Made by a program: the position numbers and the translations under genes. The notes beneath the pieces were generated by a model. That model was given only the letters and a program-made list of their open reading frames with translations, made no database searches and had not been told where the DNA came from. DNA of 64,000 nucleotides from Heliocidaris tuberculata (lineage: Eukaryota; Echinodermata; Echinoidea; Camarodonta; Echinometridae): contig CM046844.1 in the NCBI GenBank assembly GCA_025618425.1, positions 17,664,911 to 17,728,910 of the forward strand, written 5' to 3'. This document shows, piece by piece, positions 1 through 13,400 of this stretch; the stretch's first letter is position 1; the number at the start of each line of letters is the position of its first letter.

Positions 1-155
1 TTTCGACAAAGTTCCTAACCATGTATATTGTTTTCAAAGACATTTCATCTTATTAGAACCATGTAGCATTAAAAGAAAAATATTATTGTTGCCAATTTGA
101 AGAACAAAATGTGATCAATTTAACCCTGAAACAATTCCTGTATTGAAAGGGTTAA
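1..155 (+). mobile_element. piggyBac-like MITE, right part, cut by the window edge
   Basis: Matches the right third of the 52654-53068 copy (TTTCGACAAA.., GCCAATTTGAAGAACAAAAT) and ends GAAAGGGTTAA. Confidence 0.88.
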
Positions 156-1201
156 AGCCTATTTCTTTCTTCACCTTTGTTCACCTGTGCAGATTGTGTC
201 TAGATATAAAAAAAAATAGGAATGGAGAGTACCTGCAACTGCTAGAAGATTTAAGGATTATTATAATGTTTTTCTACTTTGGTTCAAAGGCTATTGCAAG
301 TAAAGCGTCAACATTTTGATAATATTTTTATGTGCCATTTTATGTGGTCCTGATAAATTATGAAAAAGGTAATGTGTGTACTTGCAATTAATCACACCAA
401 GTTGAACTTAGATAAATTTAAATTTATCATCAAAATTCTTTAGAATTTGATGGTACTAAGCTTCATGTAAGGGTTCAATTGCTGTTTTGTAGCATTTGAA
501 ATCATTTTATCTACTTTCATTCATTTTGTTTTACTTTCAATCAACCCAAAAAAGAAACTCAATTAAAAGAATAACATTTTACGAGAAGGGTCCAGTCAGA
601 ATCTCAAAGGCTTTTATCAATATGTGTACTAATATGTAATCCATTCCAATGCTCTCTAATCTACATGTACATGCACATGCGATCTGTTTTAATCATACCT
701 TCTCTCTTCATTATTCATCTTCTATTTCTTCTATCTGTCTCTCATTGATTGAATGGAGTGTAGTCTCAACTTGAGACTGCCTTAGAGTCTTATCAGAAAA
801 CACTGTTTGCGCGAGACACTGAATACTTCAGCCTCAAGACTGTAAGTTAACATGTACAAAGACAGCAAAATAAAAGGTCCCAAACATTCACATTTCATCA
901 GTGATTTCACGTATGGTATAAGTCCTTTGGAGTCTATTTTGAACCCTAGTCCAGGACCCAAATCAGCATGTTGTCTTGATCCTGTTTTTGGTATAATGTA
1001 GTTTTTATTGAGACAAATTCAGGCCTTTTTACCATTTCAAATGACACCAAATTATTTTGATACAGTAGTGATTAATACATATATTCATTTCTTTTAAATT
1101 GAGTTATTAAAAATGCATGTCCAAATAAAGACTTCAAAATTGAAAAGGAAGGTCTCAATATTTGGTCCCATACCTGGTATTTGTTCAGTTATGACCTCTT
1201 T

Positions 1202-1410
1202 GGCCCAAATTCACAAAGGAGGTTTAAACCATGGGTAAGATTTAAACCATGGGTAAGGTTTAAACCTCTGTAAGCATACTAAAATAGCGCACATTGCCCA
1301 TATGCGCGCTCAAAGAAGATATGTATATGATTGGATCGGATTCCGTGCGCACGTACACTTACAAAACCCAGGAGGGGGTTTAAACCGAACCTTCTTTGAG
1401 AATTCAGGCC
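1202..1410. mobile_element. GGCCCAAATTCACAAAG MITE
   Basis: GGCCCAAATTCACAAAGGAG on the left and CTTTGAGAATTCAGGCC on the right are inverted. GGTTTAAACC words lie just inside both ends, and ATTTAAACCATGGGTAAG is duplicated on the left. Confidence 0.78.
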
Positions 1411-2883
1411 TGTATGTTTCCTAAACCAGTATCTTACTAATTAAATACCATAAGCCAAGCCCCCGACATTCAGATGTGCACAATTTAGTTGGGCAGTCAT
1501 GGACTACATTGTCACACTGACAAAAAAAGTAAAACTGAACTGTTAGAATTAGGTCTGTGGTTGTACTTGAATCTTATCAATCATAACATTTAGTCTTCCA
1601 TTTTAAAAATTTAACCTTGATGCCTGTCTTGATGCTCAATGGATGATAATATCAAAAGGTTCTTGCTGCAATACATACATTGTACACTGTACTTCAAATC
1701 CCTGGAAAAATATACACCACCACATTTTTATTCAATACACTGGTGTCACTAAACTCCCCCACATACTTATAGTATCCAATACCATACTTGAAATCACTGA
1801 ATGCTTATTGGTGTTTCACCAAAGCTGCATGCTGCTCCTTGTTCAATCACTTTACAGCATAGTCTACACTACATGTACCCCATAGTATAAGCTCAATCTT
1901 CAACATTTAGCTGTCTTTTCATAGCATAGATTCCCATTTAAAAAATTCATCTGTTTCTGCAATATGTTATGTCATATCACTTTCAACTTACAAAGCATTT
2001 CCACACAACATACCATACCCTGAATTACTTCATTTGTACAATGGTTACGATACTCAAAAATATGCCACATAAATGACTATATATCGTGAATGTAGAAAGC
2101 TCTTGTTCATTTTATCTAAAATCCAACGTATGATACTTTCAGCCTGAAAATATTGTCCATAACAAAATATTTTTGAATATTGGTCATAAGTTTCCAAACA
2201 ATATATATATATTGAAAATTATTACCTCATATAGCATTTTAAGTCTTATCTATATTCTTTTGAAACACACCAATTGTTTCTATGCTGGACAACAGAGGGC
2301 ACTTCTCCTTTAATACTCTGAGCTTCAAAAATTATGTTTGAAACATCCCCTGATCTTTTCAAACACTTAAAAATAAATTTATGCATGACTGAACCACACA
2401 AGAAGACTTTCAAACATGTCAAACAATACATCTAATATGTTGTCTCATTCAGTAGTTGACTACCCAATGTGGTTGTTAAGGAATTAACCTCAGCTTTGTT
2501 TGAGTAGAGGCTGAATACATAAGAGACAATAGAGGGCCATTACACAAACCCATTGTGATCTGCAGACATATATAGCACTTGTGACTTTACCGTGGCATGA
2601 CTTGTGAATGTCTAGTTGGTGTTTTATGTGAATTAAATGTATTGAAAGCGGAGAATGACAAAGAGAAATCAAAAGTATATTTTGTTTGTTACATGTTTTG
2701 CTGGCCTGTGGAAAGGTGTAATGGAATCTGTATGTACCGAACTACATGTACTCACAATAGGACACAGTTTCTCTGGATGATCCTGAATTCTTGATTAGCA
2801 TATTCATATCAAAACATAACTCCTTTTGTTTCACTATTTATAGCAATTCAATAGATCAGTGGCATAGATACGAACACACTTTC

Positions 2884-2935
2884 TATTGTTAGTGGGGGGG
2901 ATGATGATCATGATGATCATCCCCCCCACTAACAA
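2884..2935. repeat. Near-perfect palindrome with G7/C7 arms
   Basis: ATTGTTAGTGGGGGGGATGA and its mirror CATCCCCCCCACTAACAAT around a GATCATGATG centre. Confidence 0.88.
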
Positions 2936-4207
2936 TGGATAATTATGTGTGCAATAGATGAATGAATAGTCCTTTTCTATTTTCTGATTATCATGACAAA
3001 AATTGTATCTGTTCGTTAACTCATCATTCGTTTTCTACTTTGGTAATTTTCATTTCATGAGGTTTACCTGATATCTTTCTTTTACAAGTAATTCTTGATA
3101 AATGCAGTTAGTTTTTATCTTCAGAGAATTTTTTGAAGGCACTAATGTGCACTTGGTTTACATTTATTTCAAGTTTGTAAGTGTTATAATCCTTTATGGT
3201 TATTAATGTCCATATATGCATGTAAAGGTATAGACTACTCAGTGACAGTAGAATTCATGCTTCACTGGCTATGCAAATATCCTTTAAATAGCTTTGATAG
3301 TCTTGTGGGTCATCTGGTGTTAAAGTCATATTTTCTTTTATTGTCTGTTTGGTATGAATTGTGTAAAACATATTATTTTTTAATACTTTTTTTTTTTCAT
3401 CTTAGAGTATGCCTTGTCTTTTGTCTGTATTATAGGCCTTTGTGGATTTCATGTATGTTTACAACAAACACATTTAAGCATGTCTTTTATACAGAAAATT
3501 AATGATATTTGTCTCTCTGCATATGTTATGGATCCCTATATTTCCATATGCTCAAATAAGATACATCTTGGTAATCTTGTTATATGTTTCCGAACTTCTA
3601 TAAAAACCTCTTCTACACTGTACATGAATAGTATCATATTTCATATCTCTGCTTTGATACATGCATTGTAGAATTGATACCGAGTATGGCGTCTTAATAT
3701 GGCCGGGTATCTGAAAGATTATTCTAATTTTAAAGTCAGTATCAATTGAAATTCTTGCTTTGATCATTTCATTCATCATTTAGATCTGTGTTAAATAGAT
3801 TCTTACAGCTGAACATACTGTACTCATCAATGCCTCTTTACTTCATGAAAATTTGTAAATCATTCGAATGAATTCCTGCTTCTAGAGCAATTGAGATTGG
3901 CATATCTGGGTTCATCTTTATATCTTTGGCTTATCATGTACTGATGTCTAAACCATTTGAATGCATTGCTGTTTGATCACAGAAAAATGGCGATATCCAT
4001 TGATTGCAAGATAAATGCAAGACTGAAAACCATTAAATCATTATATGTGGGATACTGCACCCTGGAGGTGATGGTTGACAAAAGTAAAATTTTTAAGAGT
4101 TATATAAATTTTAATAACACACTCCAAATTTTTCACTTTGCTGATTATGATTTGATGTTCATACATGTATATGAACTCAGTGTTTTGTTTTGATATTTTT
4201 TCTCCAG

Positions 4208-4312
4208 AAATTGAAAGGATCCGAGAGCAAAGTTGAGACACTCACAAAACAGGCTGCCGAACAGAAAGAAGAGATTGAGAAGTTAACAGCTCAAAATGAA
4301 GAAGAAACCAAG
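4208..4312 (+). CDS. FHAD1: FHAD1-like exon A (first in window)
   Basis: 35 codons, phase 0 at both ends. Acceptor ttttctccag, donor AAG|gtcagt. It reads [20 protein letters not shown] and then more charged coil. There is no start codon, so it continues from an upstream exon. Confidence 0.82.
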
Positions 4313-7300
4313 GTCAGTATATAAATGACAGAAAAAAATAATATGTTAATATTTTGTTACTTATGTGAGGATCCATTGTTAGATTATTAAATTATTTTGG
4401 TGTTCCCCACTTTATTGTCTTAATCATGATAACAATGCAAACATATGAGATATCCAGTCATTCACATTGCACTTTCTGTAACAGAAAAAAAAATAAGAGG
4501 TATTGTTACACTTGTTCACTGCATGTTATGTGTTGCTAATAATCATATTTATTGTTCTCTCGTTCTTACTGCACTGACAGATGAAACAGAGGTTTGCAGA
4601 TGAAAAGGAAGACATGAAGAAGAAATTCTTGGAGTCTCAGCGAGCAGAGAAGCAAGCCAGAGTAGACATCGACCAGGCCAGGAAACAGGTTTGTCTTTCA
4701 AGAAAATATTTAATCTTTTTTTTTATAAATCATTAGTTTAATCATAACCTCACAATATAGAATATACATAATTAAACAGATATATATATCACAGAAAATA
4801 TTTGAATATAATGAGATGGTATTCTTCTATAGTAATCATATTTCTGCTACATAGTGGTACTCTAGGGGTAACTACACGTTCATTTGAGAGAATGATTCAT
4901 TCATTGTTGTTTCAGAAAAAATCATTTATTCCTTTCCACTGAGTATTCCTCCAAATTTAAAGTCTAATCTGTTTTAAAAAAAAATGTTCTTTTACAAATG
5001 TTTGGTAATTGTTCTGATATTTGCTGTCTTTTTTTCAGCTGGAGCGCTTCAGGACTAGGGTGATGCAGACAACGTTCTCAGCTCCAGGATTCCGTGTGCC
5101 AGACGACGAATCGACCGTCACGGACGACAGCCTCTTGGAGACGATGACCAAGCTGATCACGGAGCGCAACGAGGCGAAGAACAAGGTGCGGGAACTCAAG
5201 GATACCATGAAGGGTCTGGAAAGCTCTAGCAAGGAAACTAAGACCAGCCACAAGACACTCAAACAACATCTGATTGCTGCAGAGGTGAATATCATTCTAA
5301 TTTTTCAGATTTTGCAAGGCTTTGAGGTGTTATAAAGAGTTAGATATAGCTGTGTTTGGAATATATTGACTTGTTATGCATTTATTATGCATGAGCAAAA
5401 AAGTGAACATTGATGACTGTTGTTTTTTTATACATTACATTTTACTAATCAATGTATAGTTTTTTTTTCATCAAATATGGTTAGTAATACTGTTGCTTCT
5501 TCCCTAATTATAAGAAAGCAGGGGCATCTTATTCCTCATAAATGTGTTTCCGATGAAGGTACATGTATATAAAAGGATTCTTGTTGCTCATGGATCATTG
5601 CTGCAAGATATAGAGTGGTTAATAAAGTGAATCATGATTGTTTTACTGGAACGTTCTATTCGTTTATTTCAGAAACGTCTCGAAGAAGGAGGTAGAACAT
5701 GCTCCCATATCCGCAATGAGATCAAACTCCTCCAGTCGGTCACCGTTGACGAGTCCCTACAGAACGTCAAGGACACCATCGCGATGATGCTGCAGAATGA
5801 GTTGGCATGGCAACAGTCATTTGAGACCACCCTCGAGAAGTGTGGCTTTGACATCAAGACTGGTGGAAAAGGTAAGAAGGATTATTTTTAAAACTTACCT
5901 ACATGTAATGACTGTGATTAGAATTGTTATGTGTTGAAATTTTATACAAAACAGTGTTTCATTATCTCTTTGTCCTTTGCACAAAATAATTATTTTATGG
6001 ATGCAATGGAGCCTTTTAATAAGCTTGCAGATGCACAAACAGTATTTGTGACTAATGAAAATTATTACAAATGGGCAAACCTTCCTAAGAGTGGTTGGCT
6101 TTATTGTTCTATAGTGAAAGAATCCTAAAATTTATATAAAACATTTTAAGAGAATGAAAACCTCATAGTTGCATTATGGTGACTACTCTGGACCAGAATA
6201 CTGAGTTCAAGAGTTAGGAAACCCGATCAGTCTTGACCTGCTTTAAGCAACACACACGTGAGAGTCATGTTAAGTGATAAATGTAATGTTTCAGTTACTG
6301 AAGATCAATTGCACAAGGACAAAATGACTCCATAGTTGTTGGCTTAAATCAAATATTGGGATGAAAAGATCATGTAGTGAAAACAGGAATTATTGTAAGC
6401 GTTGTAATGGTATGATGGTCGTATAATTCAAAAATATGTTTTTTTTGGTGGTATTGCAGATCTTCAAGCCCATATTGACAACTTGAGAGACCAGTGTAAT
6501 AAGGAGAAGAAGCTGAAGGAAGAAGTGCAGATGAGCGTCAATGCGATGTCATCAGAGGTCAGGTCAGAGATGGAGAGAAAGCTGGAGAGACAGAAGACGG
6601 AGCATGAAGAGACGATGAAGGTTGCCATGGAAAAACTCAAACTGGAAAGTAAGTCTTGTGTGAAATGATGATCATTTGCAATCGATGATGATGGTAGTAA
6701 TACCAATATTAGTAATTAGGTTGAATATAAAGAAAATAGTTATGATAAGAAAGCAAAATAAATGACGATAATGTGAATATCGATCATAATTATAAAGTAT
6801 AAGTGGAAATAGAATTGCATTTATAGTTTTGTTGTTGATATTGATGATAATGATGATGATGATGATGAAGATGATGATTATGATTACATTTACATTGTTC
6901 TTGATAATGATGATGATGATAAAGATGATGATGATGATGGTGAGGAGGAGGAGGATAATGAGGATAATGATGATTATGATGATTATTGCAATGATTATTA
7001 TGAAGATGATATGATGTAGATGATGATTATTATAAATAACAGTGACTGAAGGGCTAAAGTTTTGGTCATTGTCCTGATGATGAGCTGTCACTAGCATGAT
7101 ATAATGATGACAGTAGTCGTAATGGTAATGATGGTAACAATGATCATTTAATGACACATGATTACATTGCATCTATAACCTGTGAATACTCATTCTACAA
7201 TCTCTTATCAGGTGGTAAAGAAATGGAAACGGCCCTTGAAGAAGCAAGACAGGCTGAGAAGACAAGACTGGAGGAGGCACTAGAGTCGGAGAGGCAGAAG

Positions 7301-10300
7301 GTACAACATCAAGAGGCCAGTCTGGAACAGCTAAGACAGGTATGAATAAGAAGTGGATTGGGAAATAAGAAGGAGAATTGTGAATGGATGAATGATTCAG
7401 TGGAGAAAATACATGGGAGTTATGAGCAATTTACCACTGGAAAAGTTCTAAAAGAGCTCTGCTGAAAAAAACAAAACAAACACAAACAATCTCTCAAAAC
7501 AACCTATCTATGCAATATATTTCTGGCTGTACATTGTCTTACTTATTAACAGTGATAGTTTACTACTTCAGCATCAATGCTAAATACGAATAGTTTTTAA
7601 AATATTAACAACATATAACAAAAAATTATATTCAGGCCCTTCTGCCAGGCGCAAAATGAAGTATTTACAGTGCGACCTGTCTATAAAGACCACTCAAGGG
7701 AGACAAGAAAAACGGTCTCTATGAGCAGGTGGTCTTTATGTACAGGTTCCTTCAATACACGTTTCAGTGAAAACACTTTTCAAAGGAAACAAAAATTATG
7801 GTCTTTATAGACAGGTGGTCTTTATGTACAGGTTCCATCGATACATGTTTCAATGAGAAACACTTTGCAAAGAAAACAAAAATTATGGTCTTTATAGACA
7901 GGTGGTCTTTCTGTACAGGTGGTCGCTAAAGCAGGTTTGACTGTATTACAGTTTAATCACTGTTTTTCCACATATCTATTTTTCACAGGCCCTGACAGAG
8001 AGGGGTACGGATGAGGAGAAATACGTCACCATGGAGAGGAGTTTGAAATCACAAATTGAAGAACTCCAGAAAGAAGAGGTAGGAATTTTGCTCAAATCTG
8101 ACTGTTTCTTTTAAAAAAGAAATTCAAAATGTATTCTAAAGATTATGTTAGAAAGAGATATGTGTGTAGAGTTTGTTTGAAATGGATTGTATGTGTAGTT
8201 AGTAGGAGAGAAAAAAAGGGGGATAGAATGTGAAGAGAAACTTTGGAAAAGGGACAAAAGAGGGGGAAAGGGAGATTTTAGAAAAAAGATAAAATAAGGA
8301 AAAGAATGAAGAGAAGAGAGAGAGAGAGAGAGAGATAGAGAAATGGAGGAAGGGAGAGAGAGAAGGGGGAGGGGTGGGGGCAATAAAGTGATAGTGAGAA
8401 TAGCAAACCAGGAAAAAATACAGAGAAAGAGAAAAACAAATGGTAGAGAGAGAGACTGGGAGAAAGAGATCAAAATGGAAATATTGAGGGTTAGAGATTA
8501 ATGGGGGGGGGGGGGGGGGGAACAGAAATAGAGAAAGAAAGAGAAACATAAGAAACAGAGGGAGAAGGTAGAGAGTAGGAGGTGGAGAGAGAGAGAGAAA
8601 GAAACAGAGGGAGGGGGGGGGAGAAGGAGAGGAAGAGATGGATGGAAAGAAGAAGTGACATGGTATATCATACATCAACTGTATGTACATTTATCAAAAT
8701 AGATCCAAATAGAACATGATCAACGAAATACAGCTGAACCAACACCTGTACACAGTAACGTGTTTTAATTAAATTGTGGGTGGCCGATCTGAGAATGTCA
8801 ACAATTGTATTATCGTAACATTATAAATGATATATGGGTTTTGAAACACCTTTCACAAATACATCACTGTCACGGTTGATTCTGAATGCAGCCATGCATT
8901 TTAATGAATAGACCAGTTCACATATGCCCACATTTTATGGGTGTTATTCTTTAAGAATATAAATTGGCAGGAACACATGTGATACTTGATTGTAATTCTT
9001 AGTCAAAAGTCAGTAAGTGTACATAAAATGTTGCTTTTCTGGTAAACCTCGGTCAAGCTATATAATCTCTAGAGACATCTTAAAGAACAAAGTAATTTTT
9101 GTAGATTACAAATGTGAACTGTTCCTTTCCAAGGACACCTCTCTCTCTCTCTATCAAACTGTGAATACCCGGGTCATTAAAGTCAGCCTGCTAATAAGTT
9201 GTACATACTGTAAGTCAACTCTGAATATTAACGAGCTGTAATATCATCAATCAGTCATGGGGCATCAGTGTTAATTGGATGGGAGTGCGGTTGCCGTAGC
9301 AACAGGCTTCTGCATTTGTTTGCCATTCTGCATCACTTGCTGATGGTGAAGTGAAGTGTGGCAGTATTGGCTTGGACAACTGAATATACTTCTGTTATTT
9401 CTCATGCTGAAGGGATATTCTTTTGATGTAAACTCTTGGATCAGTTTAGGATCATTTTGTAAGTAATCAAAATTGTAGAGATGAAGAAAGTGAGAGAAAG
9501 GAGAAAGAGAGAGAGAGATATTTTCTTATCTTTTTGTTTATTCCTCAGCTATATAGTTTATTTTTTACCAATTTCATTCTGGAGGTATTGAATACATTTG
9601 TTGTCTTTAACATTGATTGTATATTTTGCTTGATTCTGTGAAAATTTCATTTCTGTCATTACCAGACCTCAAAATTCGCTGTAATATACATGTAGGTTGT
9701 TTAAACTGTAATAGACCTCCCCTTCTGTCTTGATATATCAAACAGAGTAAGCTGAGGGAGGAGTTAAGTCTCCACCAGGAGCAGCACAAGAGCTCCGCCT
9801 TGAAGGTCGAAGGTCAGGTGACGGAGATGCTGGAGTCGCATGAGAAGCAAGTGGCAGCGTTCAAGGAGCAGATCCGTCAGCATGGTCTCACCATTGTCTC
9901 CTTAGAGGAGAAGTCCAAGAAGGCTCAGCATGAGCACCACGCATCCAGGAAGGAGGCCAAGGAGCTGGAGAAGAAGTTAGAAGGTGAGTCCTAGATGGAT
10001 TTTTGAATTTTTGTTTTTTGGGGTTGGGTTGGGTTGTTGCATTTGTATATATTGTCGTTATCATTACCATTATCATCCTAATTGTATCTTCATCTTCTGC
10101 TTCTTCTTCTTCAACATCATCATTATCATCAACTACATTAAAGCTACTATCACCATTTTCAGTGGTTATCTTTGTGTTATTGTAAATAATAACCATCATT
10201 CTTGTAATGATGGTGACGTTCATCATGATCACTCTCATTCGTTCATTCTTTCATTCACTCTTTTATTATCACTATATATCACCATTACGATCATCATCAG

Positions 10301-10429
10301 TGCTTACATATAATTTATACTGTAAGTGCTTTTGTCGTTTTCGAAATGGTAAAGTGCTTTATAAAAAACAGTCATTAAATTATGCTATTATCAAGGTTTT
10401 ATCATGATTGCTCCTCAGTTATCTTCATT

Positions 10430-10464
<35 letters not shown>

Positions 10465-13400
10465 TTTCATGATTATATGCTCAGACCAATATCATTATGA
10501 TTATCACCACTATTGCATTATCATGACGATGGTTACAATATTTGGTATCATAACGACATTTCCCAGTCATCAATATCTCTTATCTGCCAATTGCGTTTGT
10601 TTTGCCATCAACCGTCAAGGGTCAAAGATATGCTTCATATCTAAGTCCAAAGTATGAAATATCAGTGAGTCAAATAGAAGTTATACTAAGGCATTTGTTT
10701 ATTAGCAACCCCCCAGATTTTGAAAATTGAATCAACTGTGTATTAATTTACAATTTCTGCAGCTCAAACCAAGCAAGCAGAGGAAGAACTGAAGAGAATC
10801 AAGGCCTCTACCCCAGCCAAGCCTGTCATTGTAACTCAACCATCTAATGAGCTACCTGCCCTTCAACACACCATCAACCTCCTCAAGTAAGACGACGATA
10901 ATAATAATGAAAGAACAATTCTTTTGTAGCAACTTATACGTCTGAAAAAGGTCTCAACATGCTTAGGAAACATGAGAAAGAAGAAAAATAAGTTAGAAAG
11001 CTGCTGGAAAATGTCATTGTGTACCGACTACAAGTATTAATTAATTAATTGAATAGATGTGTTTTCAATGCATTTTTTAATTGCCCAACTGTGTTAGCAT
11101 GTGTCACATTTTACGGGATATTATTCCACATTTCGGTGGATTATGGATAACCTGTCGTGTTAGAGAATAGAATTGAAACAATCGTCAAGTGGTTTTCTTT
11201 CTAGGAAATTGTAATAATAATAATAATAATAATAATACATAACATTCATATTGCGCTTAATACAATGTTTCTAAGCGCTGACGTAGTATTATTACCCTGG
11301 CTTTAGCCCAGCTGCCCTATAAGACGCTGAAAGCATTCAAGGAATAAATTCCTACCAGGTACCCATTTACTACACCTGGGTGGAGAGTGGCAAATGTAGA
11401 TTAATTAATTAATTAATAGATGTTTTATTTATTGATTAATAGATTTTATTCACCAAACGCTGCATTTACAAAATAAGTCTTCACAACATTTAAAAAGATG
11501 TTGCAGAAATTAAATATATAATAAGAGATTACAAGTGGGACCGGAAAATAGCATGTGTGCTGTTTCAGCCTAGCCTCTCTGTTATATATAAGAAAGCAGT
11601 TACTTGCAAGTATTTTAGATACTACATCCAACTTAATAAGACAAAAGAATGGTTAAATGAAGGATTTGATTTATTCTTTATGTGTTGTTAAACTTTAATG
11701 GACATCACCAGACTCATGGCAGGAATTTGTTTACCCTGGGTACGATGCTGAGTGAAATATGACATTGCATCATCCCAGGGGGGTGCTTTGGGAGGACCAA
11801 AGGAATTTTGTCGTTGGAAAGTATGCATTGACATATATATTACCCTTTTCAGTAGCTGGACACCAGTAGCATAGTAGATTGATTGCAGAAATATCATAGG
11901 ATTTTATTCATGATCACTTGTTTGTTTGTGTTTCCTTTGTTTATAGGAGAGAGAATGGCCAGTTAAAGAAAGAGATGCAGGACCAACAAGATGTAGTCCT
12001 AGGCTTGAGGAGAGACTTGGCTGGAGCCTCGGCTAGACTCTCAGACATGACAGGTAAAAAATGGGAATTTGAGAGTCCATTCATATACACCCACCAATCT
12101 GGTAGATCTGTTAGCTCCTAGTGCCTGCCATAATAATGGGCTACAGGAGTCAGTAATGCTAATCAAATCTTGATTTGTGGTTATGACCCTGACTTATAAT
12201 TCATTGAATCATCTTTCATCATAAACTTTTTGAGGCCCAGTTATGGTTACAAGTGTTGAAGTGATCTTAAAGTAGTTAGTTAGTCTTTACTCAGCAGATT
12301 ACTGGCTTTGTCTCTTGAATTCTGGACAAGCACACTTCTATTGTGTGGAGACGTATCGGCATATAATCATACAATTATCATACATTTGTAGTGATTTATT
12401 GTATAAGAAGATGTCTCAGGAAAGTAAAGCTGTGTTTGTATGTTATTTTTCATGACTTACACATATATGTACGTGTACAAACTATATTTATCATAGAGGG
12501 AGCATGTACATGTGTATGAAATTGTTAGTACATGTAGCTCATGCATGTCTGATGGTCAATTCTCTACCTGTGGCCTATCTGTTGCAGGAGAGTTAAGTGA
12601 CCGACAGAAGGAGGAGATGGAGAACCAGAAGGCTCTTATCAAGGACCAAGAAGCAGAACTGACCACTCAGAGACAACAGTTGGTCAAGCTGTCCGAACTG
12701 GTGGACAGGAAGGGCATTGAGATGGACAACATGGTCAAGGAGATTGCGTAAGTCTTGGGAGAAGATTTTTCTCTAGCAATACTGATCATTTGATTTTAGC
12801 TCCTTCCCCATAATCCTTGCACCAATCAATCTTTTTATTTTGCCTTTCTTATTGAAAAAAAAAACAACAACTATATTCTTAATTTGTCCTTCCCCTGATC
12901 CTTCAAAAAATTGATAATTATTGTTTTTTTTTGTATTATCTAGTCATTATTTTGGTCTAATAACTTTGTAGGGTCTGCTGACAAAATTTGCTAGTTTGAA
13001 CTATTTAATACCGGCTGCTGTTCTTGTAAAAATGATACCAACACATACACAGTGCATGTATGACCACATTATCTTAGCTTATGTCTTAGTGTGTCCCATT
13101 CGCATTTGGATATCGATCAGAAATTATGCAGTTGATAGCATGATAACACGAAATAATTGTTTTGAATCATTATTCCTCAAACCAAAAAACAAACAAACAG
13201 TAGTTAGTGAAGCCATATGTTGTGTTTTTCATCTCCAGTGCCCAGAAAGAACTGCTGCTGAGGCAGAAGAAGGACACTGCAATCAAGGATTCGGAGCTGA
13301 ACAGATTGCAGCAGCAGCTGAAGCAGGAGCAAGAACAATCCCAGAAGGCCAAGCAGGAAGTTGAACAGGAGGTAGGAATGGAATTTTGTTTACTATGGCA

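Larger units (their letters stand above)
1..4207. other. Upstream intronic sequence of the FHAD1-like gene
   Basis: AT-rich DNA before the first exon in the window, presumably intron. It holds the end of a piggyBac-like MITE (1-155), an inverted-repeat element (1202-1410) and a G/C-armed hairpin (2884-2935). I see no convincing exon; a weak candidate at 2616-2674 is discussed under findings. Confidence 0.6.
4689..6459. other. Introns between exons B and E with no recognised element
   Basis: The introns 4689-5038, 5285-5672 and 5872-6459 are plain AT-rich sequence. I see no repeat family member or RNA gene in them. Confidence 0.6.

Noticed and set aside
6672..7172. 166-residue Ile/Asn-rich frame on the minus strand
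   Set aside because: Product of the GAT microsatellite in the intron between exons E and F.
8111..8690. Two long Ser/Pro/Leu/Phe frames on the minus strand
   Set aside because: They are the complement of the A/G-rich tract at 8195-8660 and have no domain-like composition.
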